A DNA stretch of 64,000 bases from Anabaena sphaerica FACHB-251 (GTDB taxonomy: Bacteria > Cyanobacteriota > Cyanobacteriia > Cyanobacteriales > Nostocaceae). The DNA lies in contig NZ_JACJQU010000024.1 of the NCBI RefSeq assembly GCF_014696825.1, positions 1 to 64,000 of the forward strand. The letters run 5' to 3'. This document shows, piece by piece, positions 53,666-63,430 of this stretch (its first letter is position 1; each line of letters starts with the position of its first letter). The notes beneath the pieces were generated by a model that saw nothing but the letters and a program-made list of their open reading frames with translations, ran no database searches and was not told the origin of the DNA. The translations under genes and the position numbers were made by a program.

Positions 53666-53934
53666 GATCTCTTGCCAAATTGTTTATGTGGTATGATGAG
53701 GGGTTTTAGGTTGTACGTATTTTTGGGTGTCTTTGCGATAAGTAAGTGGGCGTTAAAAATTGTCGTTATGACAAGGGAACAGGGAACTCTTAACGGGGAA
53801 CGGGGAACAGGGTTTTGGTGAATTTACTTTTTGTTACATACTACTCTTCGAGAAGCCGCTACGCGTCTACGGTTTTTTCCCGCCGACTTACTTAGCTACG
53901 CTCGCCGAAGGCATCGCAAATTCAAAGATAGGTA
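53666..53934. repeat. Partial miniature element A, interrupted by element B
   Basis: Reverse orientation to the copy at 20059-20244: GATCTCTTGCC to TCTTTGCGATA (53666-53740), then, after element B, GCTACGCTCGCCGAAGGCATCGC to GATAGGT. The distal end is missing. The 21-nt HIP1-splitting repeat is part of this copy and holds element B. Confidence 0.7.
53739..53894. repeat. Miniature element B inserted in a 21-nt repeat
   Basis: Bounded by TA on both sides (GCGATA|AGTAAGTGGGCG ... GACTTACT|TAGCTACG). Removing it with one TA restores the 21-nt repeat found intact at 20152-20172. Confidence 0.78.
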
Positions 53935-53942
53935 TCATCATC

Positions 53943-54085
53943 TAAGTAAGTGGGCGTTAAAAAATATAATATAAACCTAACCCCCCAGCCCCCTTCCCTA
54001 CTAGGGAAGGGGGAGTCAAAGCCTCTCCCCTGGTAGGGGAGAGGTTTGGAGAGAGGTTTTATATTTAATTGTGCCAAGTTACTTA
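53943..54085. repeat. Miniature element C, copy 1
   Basis: A 143-base element: TAAGTAAGTGGGCGTTAAA ... TGCCAAGTTACTTA. Its centre has pairing G-rich and C-rich blocks. Two further copies at 55543-55685 and, reversed, 61290-61432 have the same length. Confidence 0.82.
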
Positions 54086-54111
54086 CAACCAATATTTTCA
54101 TCCCACTCAAG

Positions 54112-55461
54112 TTAAAAGATAGATACATTGGTCGGCTGGCTCTGGCAAGTGTCAGCCAAGTTGCCATCAGTAGCCACTAGCGGTAGTCTGACAGTAAAGG
54201 TTGCACCTTGGTCAAGACCAGAACTTTCGGCTTGAATAGTACCGTTGTGTAATTCAACTAAGTTCCGAACAATTGCCAGTCCCAACCCCAACCCGTTAAA
54301 TTTTCTGCTAATCGTGCTATCCTCTTGTCTAAAATATTCAAATATTTGTGGCAAAAATTCTGGGCTAATACCTTTACCTGTATCGCTAACTTTGATTTGA
54401 GCATAAGCAGGATAATCGGTAGCGGAAATTGAATTCTGTTCTGTTAATGGTTGTTCAGTTTCTATGACTTTTGACAGTTGAACTATCACTCTTCCTCCCT
54501 CTGGCGTAAACTTAATGGCATTGGATAAGAGATTGTCAATTAGCTGCTGTAAGCGAGTTGAATCACCCCTAACTTGCACTAGATTAGGGTCAATATCAGT
54601 AATTAGCTGAATTGACTTCATGTCCGCAGAATGGCTAACTTTTTCTATGGCAGCAGAGACGATAGAACTCAAATTTACTGGACAAATATTCAGCCTAATT
54701 TTCCTGTGGAGAATGCTGGAGACATCTAGCAAATCTTCAATCAATTTCACTTGAGCCTGTGTATTGCGCTCAATAGTTTTTAAGGCTTCTGTGCTCTGTT
54801 GGGCATTTAACTTGCCGCTCATCAGTAGTTTAGTCCACGCCAGAATCGGACTCAGTGGAGTACGAAGCTCGTGAGAAATAATTGCTAAAAAATCATCTCT
54901 GAGGCGGTTAGCTCTCTCTGCTTCTGCCCGTGCGACTTGTTCTCGTTGCAGCAAAAGTTGTTTTTCCACTTCCGCTTGCTTGCGGTCAGTAATGTCTTCG
55001 GCTATACCTACTACTCGGTAAGGTTCTCCAGATTGGTCTTTAATTGGAAATCCCCGATCTCGTATCCACCGCATCTCGCCATCGGGACGAATAATTCGAT
55101 ACTCTTGGTCGTAACCACCTATATGCGCTTGCTCACAAAAGATAGTTCGCACCTGCTCACGGTCTTCTGTATGAATTCCTTCTAGCCAATCATAAAAATT
55201 TGCATATAACAGAGAACAGGAGCGTCCCCAAATGCTTTCATAATTAGGACTGACGTAAATGAGTTGATTATTCTTGATATCTGACATCCAAAATACTGCA
55301 TCAGTAATGTTCTCAGCAAATTGACTCAGCATATCACTAGCGTGACAAGTATCAGTCTTACCATCAGCATTTGTGATCAGCTTCTCCTCTAATACTTCTA
55401 CTTTTGCAGCATGACTACATAGGGTATGATTTTGTGCATAATCTGGTATTTTATAACACAT
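54112..55461 (-). CDS. PAS histidine kinase
   Basis: A 449-residue soluble sensor kinase. A PAS domain with PAC tail covers about residues 45-160 (AENITDAVFWMSDIKNNQLI and EMRWIRDRGFPIKDQSGEPY). The phosphoacceptor His197 lies in ISHELRTPLSPILAW. The ATPase domain runs from about 300 to 430 with N, G1 and G2 boxes (LLSNAIKFTPEGG, KVSDTGKGISPEF, GLGLGLAIVRNL). No membrane helix, so the signal is probably cytoplasmic. It is followed on the minus strand by element C at 53943, and it lies downstream of two stand-alone receivers, which are possible partners. Confidence 0.9.
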   Translation of the reverse strand: MCYKIPDYAQNHTLCSHAAKVEVLEEKLITNADGKTDTCHASDMLSQFAENITDAVFWMSDIKNNQLIYVSPNYESIWGRSCSLLYANFYDWLEGIHTEDREQVRTIFCEQAHIGGYDQEYRIIRPDGEMRWIRDRGFPIKDQSGEPYRVVGIAEDITDRKQAEVEKQLLLQREQVARAEAERANRLRDDFLAIISHELRTPLSPILAWTKLLMSGKLNAQQSTEALKTIERNTQAQVKLIEDLLDVSSILHRKIRLNICPVNLSSIVSAAIEKVSHSADMKSIQLITDIDPNLVQVRGDSTRLQQLIDNLLSNAIKFTPEGGRVIVQLSKVIETEQPLTEQNSISATDYPAYAQIKVSDTGKGISPEFLPQIFEYFRQEDSTISRKFNGLGLGLAIVRNLVELHNGTIQAESSGLDQGATFTVRLPLVATDGNLADTCQSQPTNVSIF

Positions 55462-55542
55462 TAAAACGGAACTTCCTTAATATGCAAGTTAAATTTCCAG
55501 CAACTGAGAGGGATTTTAACTAAACTGTACTGAGGTTGGTTC

Positions 55543-55685
55543 TAAGTAAGTGGGCGTTAAAAAATATAATATAAACCTAACCCCCCAACCCCCTTCCCTG
55601 CTAGGGAAGGGGGAGTCAAAGCCTCTCTCCTGGTAGGGGAGAGGTTTGGAGAGAGGTTTTATATTTAATTGTGCCAAGTTACTTA
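55543..55685. repeat. Miniature element C, copy 2
   Basis: A 143-base copy nearly identical to 53943-54085, with TA at both ends, located between the PAS kinase and the receiver at 55703. Confidence 0.82.
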
Positions 55686-55702
55686 GAATTGTGCAAAAAC
55701 TT

Positions 55703-56125
55703 TTACGTTACTATTGTCCAACCGAGAAATTGAGCTACCTGTTCACCGAGAGAAAGAGGATCAAAGGGTTTAATAATTACTCCCGAAATGTGAGCATCCA
55801 ACAATGAAATTTGCTCAGGTAAAGTTACACAAGCAGTTAATAAAATTACTGGCAAAGTCTGCATATCTGGATTACTTCTTAATTGTTTTAAAAAATTGAA
55901 AGCATCCATTTCTGGCATGACTCCATCGAGAATAATTACATCTAATGTTTCTGTCTTGGCTTTATCTAATCCTTCATATCCTGATTTGACTGTGATTACA
56001 TCCCATTTACATATATCTTCTAAAACACAACGCAACAAGATTAAGGTATCAGCGTTATCATCAATTACTAAAATCCTTTTCTTGACATCTTTATTCAGAA
56101 CACAAGATTGTAACTGACTTACCAT
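55703..56125 (-). CDS. Stand-alone response regulator receiver
   Basis: A 140-residue receiver domain with nothing attached. RILVIDDNADTLILL gives the acidic pair, LDVIILDGVMPEMD the phosphoacceptor Asp, and GVIIKPFDPLSLGEQ the conserved Lys. Without an output domain it probably passes phosphate to, or allosterically controls, another protein. It is more similar to the receivers at 56354 and 63431 than to the hybrid regulator. Confidence 0.88.
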   Translation of the reverse strand: MVSQLQSCVLNKDVKKRILVIDDNADTLILLRCVLEDICKWDVITVKSGYEGLDKAKTETLDVIILDGVMPEMDAFNFLKQLRSNPDMQTLPVILLTACVTLPEQISLLDAHISGVIIKPFDPLSLGEQVAQFLGWTIVT

Positions 56126-56353
56126 TTAATTTTTAACCTCAGATATTTTAACTGTAAACAAAAATTTTAAAGATTGTTTGAAGATGACAAAATTTTTTCT
56201 CCCTGTTTCTCGATCCTCTGTTCGGTATTAAGGCTATACATATAGCAGTATGCAGTTGAATCAGATACAAAATTGTCCGGGAAGTCCATACAATAAAAGA
56301 CTTTCAACTCTGTTCCCTGTTAAGAGTTCCCTGTTCCCTGCTATATAGCATGA

Positions 56354-56728
56354 TTACCATTGCAGAAGCTCTGTTATTTGTTCCACCAATTGCAAGGGGT
56401 CAAATGGTTTGCTAATTACCCCTTTAACTCCTAAGCTGTTAAAAAGTTTTAAGTCTGAACTTTGTACTTTAGCAGTCATCAAAATTACTGGTATTACTTG
56501 AGTATTGGGTTCACTTTTTAAGCAATTAAATAAAGTTATACCATCCATATCTGGCATCATTACATCTAAAATTATGGCATCTGGTTGTTCAGTTTGAGCT
56601 AAAGTAATACCTTCATGGGGACTTTGAGTAATCAATGTTTCCCAAGCTCCAAATTCTTCTAGGCAAGTGGAAATTATAAAACCAAGGTCATATTCATCGT
56701 CTATGACTAAAATGCGTTTTTTGGTCAT
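56354..56728 (-). CDS. Stand-alone response regulator receiver
   Basis: A 124-residue receiver domain: RILVIDDEYDLGFI with the acidic pair, AIILDVMMPDMDG with the phosphoacceptor Asp, and VISKPFDPLQL with the conserved Lys. It lies downstream of the bacteriophytochrome on the same strand, 230 bases away, a likely output partner. A hairpin-type repeat lies between. Confidence 0.88.
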   Translation of the reverse strand: MTKKRILVIDDEYDLGFIISTCLEEFGAWETLITQSPHEGITLAQTEQPDAIILDVMMPDMDGITLFNCLKSEPNTQVIPVILMTAKVQSSDLKLFNSLGVKGVISKPFDPLQLVEQITELLQW

Positions 56729-56856
56729 TTTTCTATCCTCTGTTGCTAATTACAAATTGGGTTGTATTTTCGGGTGGGAACGAGCGTAAATATTGTTTGC
56801 TATCCAGGGAGGGGTAGAGCGTAAGCATTCAGGTGGGTTAATAAATAACGTGGGTA

Positions 56857-56921
56857 AGATCCCCGACTTCTTATTTGACAATGCCGAGAAATTATGAATA
56901 ATGGAAAGAAGTCGGGGATCT
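56857..56921. repeat. Hairpin repeat between the phytochrome and the receiver
   Basis: AGATCCCCGACTTCTT (56857-56872) and AAGAAGTCGGGGATCT (56906-56921) form a perfect 16-pair stem around a 33-base loop. GTAAGCATTCAGG and CTTACGTGAATACTTACG flank it. Common as a dispersed repeat in cyanobacteria; termination or RNA stability effects are possible. Confidence 0.65.
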
Positions 56922-56958
56922 GAGTTCTTACGTGAATACTTACGATAGAGCAACAAAT

Positions 56959-59900
56959 TTAGTAATGTTTAGGTAGAGAAAAATAAAAAGTGCTACCTTG
57001 TCCTAAAACACTTTCCACCCAAATTTTGCCACCATGCTGCTGAATAATTCGACTGCAAATAGCTAAACCTAAACCTGTGCCTCCTTTTGGACGAGAATCA
57101 CTAGCATCTACTTGCTGAAATTTGCCAAAAATGCTGTTTATTTTATCGCTAGGAATTCCCCTCCCTTGGTCTTGAATTTTAAATAAATAACTATCCGGTG
57201 TTTCGGCAAGACTTAGTTTTACTGTAGTCTGAGCAGGAGAAAATTTAATGGCATTACTAATTAAATTGATCAAAACTTGTAGCATCCTGTCCGCATCTAC
57301 CCACACTTGATAAGGACTGGCTGAATTTTGCAAATCAATGTGATTTTCTTGTGCTATTGTTTGCATCGAGTCTATAGCTTGATTGATCAGGTTACTCGCA
57401 TTACACCATTGTTGATTGAGGATAAATTTGTTATTTTCTAGACGTTCTAAATCAAGAATGTCATTTAATAATCTGGTTAAACGTTCTGTATCGCTAGTAG
57501 CAATTTGTAAGATTTTTTGCATTTTTTCTGGTTGACTTTTGATTGTACTCGTAGTCATTAATCCTAAACAACCACGAATAGAACTTAATGGCGTTCTGAG
57601 TTCATGGCTGACTATGGAGATGAACTCGTTTTTCATTTTCTCCATATTCCGAGCATTTGTAATATCTTCTACAGTGCCGACATATCCTATGCAGTTACCC
57701 GTATCAGAAAAAATAGGAACAGCAACTAGCTGACAAATACGAAAGCTTGTATTTTCATGGAGGAAACGCAATTCGGTAAAGAATTGTTGGTTTGTTAAAA
57801 TTTCCGCATTCCATTGGGGTAAAAAAACTTTTAAATCTTCTGGGTGAATAAAATTTTTCCAGCCATCTCCTAGTGATTGTTCGAGGGTAAAGCCACAAAT
57901 TTTCTGACAGCGAGGATTGCAATAGAGCATCTTTCCTTGAGCATCTGTTTTAAAAATACCAACAGGGGCAAATTCATTGAGAGAACGAAACAAATTTTCG
58001 CTGCGTCGCAAGGCTGTTTCAATTTGTTGACGTTGCCGCAGTTCTGTTTCTAGTTGCTGGTACAATTCTGACTGTTGAATAGCGATCGCTATTTGATTAG
58101 CTAACTGCTGAAGTAAATCAATTTCCCAGGTTTGCCACCCAGCACAGTATTTTATGTCATCACTACATTGATGCGTGATCAGCAGTCCCCACAGATGACT
58201 GTTTTGCATAATCGGCACAACCCACTGGGCTGTAACTTGATTGTCTCCTAAATTAGCAGCCCAGCAAGGTATTACTTCCTGATTCTGGCAATGATTGAAA
58301 ATAGTCACTTCTCCATTGAGATAGTGCTGGTAACACTCTGGAGGCAGAAAATCTAGATCCTGAACCGAGTTGATAATGCTTAAGGATGGATTACTAACAG
58401 CTTCAGCAATGACGTAACCGCTACTATTAGTAGTGATACGATAGAATAAAACTCGATCTACTGCCAGCAAATTCTGCACCTTGGTGACAGCAGTATTGAT
58501 AATTTCCTCTACATTCAGAGACTGGCGTATTTGTTGCGTCAGCCTCATAAATATTTGTTCTCGTTCGATTTGTTGTTGCAGTGCCGTTTGAGACTTTTCT
58601 AGCTCTGAAGTCCGTTTTTGCACCCGGTTTTCTAAGTCTGCATTCAGTTCTTGGAGTTTAATTTCGGCCAGCTTGCGATCGCTCACTTCTACCATAGTCC
58701 CCAACAATCGTACCGCTTGACCCGCATCGTTTAAGAAAAATTGACCTCTACCTTCAATCCAATGAATACTCCCATCAGGCCAAACCACACGAAATTCCTG
58801 ATAATAGTCTTGTTGCTCCACAAAAGCCTGATTAAGAGCTAAATTTACAGATTGCCAGTCTCGTGGGTCAACCAAGGATTTTAAAACTATAAATTCCTGG
58901 TCTACTAACCCAAACAACTGATCATGACCAATCGACCAAACAATCCGATCTTGCAGTAAATCCCAATCCCATACTCCCATTTTTGCCGCTTTCAAAGCCA
59001 GCATTAGCTGTTGATGAATTTTAGAAATCTCTTCAGCTTTTTGCAAAACTAGCCCCACAATTATATTTCTTAACTCTTTGGCTACTTCAATTTCGCATCG
59101 TTGCCAAGGTAAAGATTTTAAATTTACTGTTTCTTGCCACAATTCAAAAGACTTCCGTGGGGATAAACGCACACTACCATCTGCACTTATATCTACAGGT
59201 TTATGAGGATTCCCTGCCCAATTAACAGTTTGAATCACCTCTGGACGAAACCATAAAATATACTGCTGATATTCCTGAGAAATTCTCACTGCTAGTAGAC
59301 CACTAGCAACATTTTTAAACTTTTCTGCTTCTGGGTAAATCTTAGCCAAAGAATCTGCTGCATAAAGATAATCACTTACCCCTTGATTAAAAATGTCTGC
59401 TTCTAAAAAATCACAAATATTTTTAATCTCCTTTAACACAGGTGTTTTGCCAATCATAGCCACCTTGTTCATATCACAAATAGCTACCCCTTCAGCACCA
59501 ACTAAGGCTAATAATTGACTTCTGTTTTTGATTAAAACTTCTATCCAATTTTCATTTTTGATAATTTCCGGTAAAATATCAGATAAAATTCCTTTCAAAA
59601 TAATATTGTAATCTAAATACTCATTTTCTTCTTTAGCTGAAATTTCTAAAGACATCACCCTACCGAGTAATTCACAAGCAGTACGTAATTTATAAGGAAC
59701 ATATTTAGCTGCTGAATAATGATGACAAGCAATTAAACCCCATAATTTTTGTTCCCGGATTAATGAAATTGACATAGAAGCAGTTACACCCATATTTTTG
59801 AGATATTCAATGTGTATAGGAGAAACACTTCTTAAAACACTACCACTCAGATTTAAAGGTATATTATTCACTGAATTGTCAATATTTATCACCTTTACAG

Positions 59901-60609
59901 CTTGATAATTTACATCCGGTATGAGACGCAAAGGATTGAGAGTATATAATTGTTTAGCTTGTTTAGGTATATCAGAAGGTGGATAATGTAAGCCCAAAAA
60001 AGGACTTAAACTTTCTAATTTAGCTTCTGCTATCACTTCACCTGCACCTTCAGAATCAAATTTATAAACCATTACTCTGTCAAAGTTTGTCAAGTTTCGG
60101 ATTTCTTTGACAAGAAATTGGCATAATTCATCCAAATGCGACAATTTTTGCAATTTGCAAATCACAGGTTGTATTAAGCTGTACAAACTCAAAAAATCAC
60201 CATTATCATTTTTTGGAGATACAAGTTCTAACTCAAGAATGATGAATCCATCTGATTTATGAATAATCCCATCAAAATTCTTTCTACCTTTTTGGGTATC
60301 AATATATAAATTTAACGGGTTAATTTTTTCAGATAATTCCGCTAAAGATTTTTTGATGAGGTGGATTTGCTTGCTATTGAATAATACTTTTAATGTTTTA
60401 CCTAAAATATCTTCAGTATGAATACCAAGAATATCAAAAGTATTCTCACTAACTTGAATGATATTTAAATTAGGTGCTTGTAAAACCAAGAGAATCCCAT
60501 GAGGCTGAATTAAGCCAGGAATATGAATAAGTTCTTTATCACAGTTAGTTAAGTCCACTGGTGTTTTTTTTGCTAAAAACTTGATTTCGTTCATAACGTT
60601 CATAAACAT
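56959..60609 (-). CDS. Bacteriophytochrome-type multi-sensor histidine kinase
   Basis: A 1216-residue cytoplasmic photoreceptor kinase. The PAS-GAF-PHY core covers about residues 25-510. Cys23 in TNCDKELIHIPG is the N-terminal bilin-binding Cys of biliverdin phytochromes, and DIPKQAKQLY (near 211) is the GAF signature. The cyanobacterial Cys in the GAF domain is absent (SPIHIEYL). A second PAS (about 560-670), a coiled coil, a second GAF (about 715-870) and a third PAS (about 890-990) follow. His1002 in VSHELRTPLSSIRG is the phosphoacceptor; the ATPase domain ends the protein. Met3 or Met6 could be the true start. It lies in a set of receivers, so it probably controls one of them. Confidence 0.92.
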   Translation of the reverse strand: MFMNVMNEIKFLAKKTPVDLTNCDKELIHIPGLIQPHGILLVLQAPNLNIIQVSENTFDILGIHTEDILGKTLKVLFNSKQIHLIKKSLAELSEKINPLNLYIDTQKGRKNFDGIIHKSDGFIILELELVSPKNDNGDFLSLYSLIQPVICKLQKLSHLDELCQFLVKEIRNLTNFDRVMVYKFDSEGAGEVIAEAKLESLSPFLGLHYPPSDIPKQAKQLYTLNPLRLIPDVNYQAVKVINIDNSVNNIPLNLSGSVLRSVSPIHIEYLKNMGVTASMSISLIREQKLWGLIACHHYSAAKYVPYKLRTACELLGRVMSLEISAKEENEYLDYNIILKGILSDILPEIIKNENWIEVLIKNRSQLLALVGAEGVAICDMNKVAMIGKTPVLKEIKNICDFLEADIFNQGVSDYLYAADSLAKIYPEAEKFKNVASGLLAVRISQEYQQYILWFRPEVIQTVNWAGNPHKPVDISADGSVRLSPRKSFELWQETVNLKSLPWQRCEIEVAKELRNIIVGLVLQKAEEISKIHQQLMLALKAAKMGVWDWDLLQDRIVWSIGHDQLFGLVDQEFIVLKSLVDPRDWQSVNLALNQAFVEQQDYYQEFRVVWPDGSIHWIEGRGQFFLNDAGQAVRLLGTMVEVSDRKLAEIKLQELNADLENRVQKRTSELEKSQTALQQQIEREQIFMRLTQQIRQSLNVEEIINTAVTKVQNLLAVDRVLFYRITTNSSGYVIAEAVSNPSLSIINSVQDLDFLPPECYQHYLNGEVTIFNHCQNQEVIPCWAANLGDNQVTAQWVVPIMQNSHLWGLLITHQCSDDIKYCAGWQTWEIDLLQQLANQIAIAIQQSELYQQLETELRQRQQIETALRRSENLFRSLNEFAPVGIFKTDAQGKMLYCNPRCQKICGFTLEQSLGDGWKNFIHPEDLKVFLPQWNAEILTNQQFFTELRFLHENTSFRICQLVAVPIFSDTGNCIGYVGTVEDITNARNMEKMKNEFISIVSHELRTPLSSIRGCLGLMTTSTIKSQPEKMQKILQIATSDTERLTRLLNDILDLERLENNKFILNQQWCNASNLINQAIDSMQTIAQENHIDLQNSASPYQVWVDADRMLQVLINLISNAIKFSPAQTTVKLSLAETPDSYLFKIQDQGRGIPSDKINSIFGKFQQVDASDSRPKGGTGLGLAICSRIIQQHGGKIWVESVLGQGSTFYFSLPKHY

Positions 60610-61055
60610 AGCTACCTAATAGCTACCTATTTGAGTTGAGAACTTATTCGTGATAGCGTAGCGTGACGTAAGTCATGGGAAGGGAACAGGGAACAGAAAG
60701 TGTTCATGAATCATTTAGGATTGTTATAGATAAGTGCTAAAAAAATGACAGCAAAGTATTCTATCTTCTTGAGTATGAAAAGAAAAATTAAAGATTTTAT
60801 GAAGATTACAAAAATGATAAAAAACTCAACCTTTTTCCTATTCTCAGCGTGGAAGGATATTTTAATCACTACATTTTAGATAACACTGAGGATTATAAAC
60901 ACTGAAAAAAAGCAAAAATAAATACCATCAATTAATTAGATAGCAAAATTTTCATAATTCGCTCTAAAAGCTATATTTTTGAACCTAAAAACCAAGTTTT
61001 TAGTTTATTAATCCTTAATCAATTTACTTTCTGTTTATCATATAAAATATCAACC

Positions 61056-61291
61056 TAAGAGGATGTTTTAAAAGTTTTGAATGTATAAATAAACCCCTCT
61101 CCAAACCTCTCCACCTCTCCCTACCCCTCTCCTGAAAGGAGAGGGAACTTATGGACTCCCCCCTGTAGGGGGGAACTTGGGGGGTGCGGGGAGAGGCTTT
61201 GAAACCCCCATTCCCTCGTAGGGAAGGGGGGAAGGGGGGTTAGGTTGCTGAAGATTATTGGTTTCATCTAATACTTTTCAAACAACCTCTA
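61056..61291. repeat. Miniature element D, longer copy, reversed
   Basis: Begins TAAGAGGATGTTTTAAAAG and ends CTTTTCAAACAACCTCTA, reversed relative to 37142-37309 and about 68 bases longer, owing to an extra pairing block in the centre. It shares its final TA with the next element. Confidence 0.75.
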
Positions 61292-61432
61292 AGTAACTTG
61301 GCACAATTAAATATAAAACCTCTCTCCAAACCTCTCCCCTACCAGGAGAGAGGCTTTGACTCCCCCTTCCCTAGCAGGGAAGGGGGTTGGGGGGTTAGGT
61401 TTATATTATATTTTTTAACGCCCACTTACTTA
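61290..61432. repeat. Miniature element C, copy 3, reversed
   Basis: A 143-base copy of the elements at 53943 and 55543 in reverse orientation: TAAGTAACTTGGCAC ... CGCCCACTTACTTA. It abuts element D. Confidence 0.82.
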
Positions 61433-61547
61433 AATCTAATTAAACAGACTTAAAAATATTGTGTAATATGGATTTATAAAGAAATCGAGCGAGCCAAAAC
61501 CACCGAGATAAAGTAGCGGAACTTGGCAAACACACTTTATCGTGCTT

Positions 61548-63413
61548 ATGAAAATCTTATTAGTAGAAGATGACAACATCACCCGTGAAACAATAGCTAA
61601 CTTTCTCACATCTCACGAATACCAAGTTAGTTTAGCTACTGATGGAGAAATGGCGTTAGAATTGCAAGAACAGTGTGAGTATGACTTAGTAATATTAGAT
61701 GTTCTCCTGCCTAAATTAGATGGCATCAGTATATGTAAACAATGGCGACATCAAGGCTGTCAGACTCCTATTTTGCTAATTACTGTTAAAAATCAAGTCA
61801 CAGAAAGAATTATTGGACTAGAAGCAGGAGCAGATGATTACCTTACTAAACCTTTTGATTTAGAAGAACTACTAGCAAGAATTCATGCTTTACTACGCCG
61901 CAGTAAATCTTTTACTCCCCAGGAAATAAATTGGGACGGTATTCACTTTGACTCAGCTAGTGGAAGAGTATATTCTGGTAATCAATCTATACATCTGACA
62001 CCCAAAGAATACTGTTTATTGGAATTATTTCTACTTAACCCCAAACGAATATTTAGCCGTCAAGCCATTTTAGATAGGCTTTGGGATTTTGCCGAAATTC
62101 CCGGTGAAGGAACTGTAAGCACCCATATTAAGAGTTTGCGTCAAAAGTTAAAAGCAGTGGGAGCAGAAGATCCAATTGAAACTGTATATGGTCTGGGATA
62201 TCGCTTAAAAACTCTCAGTGACTCTGAGCAATTCTCACCTCCTACCCAGTTCAATACTTCGGGTGTGCAAACGCATACTGAAGAGAAAGTGCAAATCATG
62301 ACCTCAAGAGTATGGAATAAATTTCAAAATCATTACGTAGAGGAAACAAATAAACTATCACAAATTACAACTACTTTATCAACAACACAACCAGATATAG
62401 AACTAAAAAATCAAGCCGAACAAATGGCTCATAAATTAGCTGGAAGTTTGGGCAGTTTGGGTTTTATGAACATATCGCAACAAGCAAGAGAATTAGAGAT
62501 ATTATTGCAACAGACAGTTTTGAATCCTGATGATATCCAGCAAGCAAGGGAACTAAGCAAAGGTATACAACAAGAAGTTAGCAAAGTTTCCACTGTTTTA
62601 GAGCCTGCAACACAAGCGAATGCTGAATTTATAGCCTATTCACCATTATTGTTAATTGTAGACGAGGATCTGATGTTGGCGGAGCAAATTCGGATTCAGG
62701 TAATGAGTAGCACCAGACAAGTTAATATGAATCAATGGAAATGGCGGGTAGAAATTGCCACAGATATAAATGTAGCCCGGAAAATGATTACTCAAACCCC
62801 ACCTGATGTAATTTTATTAGATCTAAACATCTCTGGTAGGGGTGAAGATGGTCGAACTCTCATGCAAGAATTATCAACTCATACACCAAAAATTCCTGTA
62901 GTTGCTTTTACAGCCAAAGATACTCTCACAGATAGAGTAGATTTTACTCGTTGGGGTGGATGTTTCTTTGTGAATAAAAACTTACCTATATCCACAGCGT
63001 TACAAGCTTTAAATGCTCTAATTAAACCACTATTCCAAAATTACCAATATCGGGTTTTAATTGTAGATAATAATCAGAGATTATTTCACCAATTATCTAA
63101 TCTATTAACCAACTATAAAATTGAAGTTATTATCTGTGATAATGCTCAATATTTTCTTCAATTATTAAATAATAATCAGCCAAATTTAGTAATTTTAAAT
63201 CAACAAATAGCTGGATTTAGTGGCATAGATTTGTGTCGAGTTGTGCGAACAGATCCTCAATGGCATAATCTACCAGTAATATTTATCTCAACTAATAGTA
63301 ACCCTGAAATAATTTTTCAAGCTTATGCCGCAGGTGCAGATGATTATTTTAGCAAATCCATGAATAAAAACGAAATCGCTACAAGAATTTGGCAACGACT
63401 ACAAAGATGTTAA
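61548..63413 (+). CDS. OmpR-type regulator with HPt and two further receiver domains
   Basis: A 621-residue hybrid. Receiver 1 (about 1-115) has Asp51 in VILDVLLPKLDG and Lys101 in TKPFD. The winged-helix DNA-binding domain covers about 125-215 (CLLELFLLNPKRIFSRQAIL). An HPt domain carries His295 in MAHKLAGSLGSLGF. Receiver 2 has Asp425 in ILLDLNISGRGEDG. Receiver 3 (about 505-620) has Asn551 where Asp is expected (LVILNQQIAG), so it is a pseudo-receiver. ATG 61548 is preferred; a GTG at 61542 adds two residues. It is divergent from the phytochrome gene and may collect several signals into one transcriptional output. Confidence 0.9.
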   Translation: MKILLVEDDNITRETIANFLTSHEYQVSLATDGEMALELQEQCEYDLVILDVLLPKLDGISICKQWRHQGCQTPILLITVKNQVTERIIGLEAGADDYLTKPFDLEELLARIHALLRRSKSFTPQEINWDGIHFDSASGRVYSGNQSIHLTPKEYCLLELFLLNPKRIFSRQAILDRLWDFAEIPGEGTVSTHIKSLRQKLKAVGAEDPIETVYGLGYRLKTLSDSEQFSPPTQFNTSGVQTHTEEKVQIMTSRVWNKFQNHYVEETNKLSQITTTLSTTQPDIELKNQAEQMAHKLAGSLGSLGFMNISQQARELEILLQQTVLNPDDIQQARELSKGIQQEVSKVSTVLEPATQANAEFIAYSPLLLIVDEDLMLAEQIRIQVMSSTRQVNMNQWKWRVEIATDINVARKMITQTPPDVILLDLNISGRGEDGRTLMQELSTHTPKIPVVAFTAKDTLTDRVDFTRWGGCFFVNKNLPISTALQALNALIKPLFQNYQYRVLIVDNNQRLFHQLSNLLTNYKIEVIICDNAQYFLQLLNNNQPNLVILNQQIAGFSGIDLCRVVRTDPQWHNLPVIFISTNSNPEIIFQAYAAGADDYFSKSMNKNEIATRIWQRLQRC

Positions 63414-63430
63414 TTGAGTTTTGATCAAAT

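Larger units (their letters stand above)
53657..54111. other. Repeat-filled intergenic region at the end of the glycan locus
   Basis: No gene. Element A (partial) at 53666-53934 is split by element B at 53739-53894. Element C at 53943-54085 follows and ends 27 bases before the histidine-kinase stop. Short GGGAACAG-type tandem units lie inside element B. Confidence 0.72.
60610..61547. other. Divergent intergenic region with three repeats
   Basis: Between the phytochrome and the hybrid regulator. It contains a 60653-60690 segment with TAGCGTAGCGTGACG and GGGAACAGGGAACAG units, element D at 61056-61291 and element C at 61290-61432. Promoters for both genes must lie here; none is assigned. The AT-rich middle has no gene. 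Confidence 0.7.

Noticed and set aside
53990-61400. G-rich and C-rich inverted blocks as transcription terminators
   Set aside because: They are the paired arms of the miniature elements at 53943, 55543, 61056 and 61290, with no T tract; termination could still occur but is not supported.
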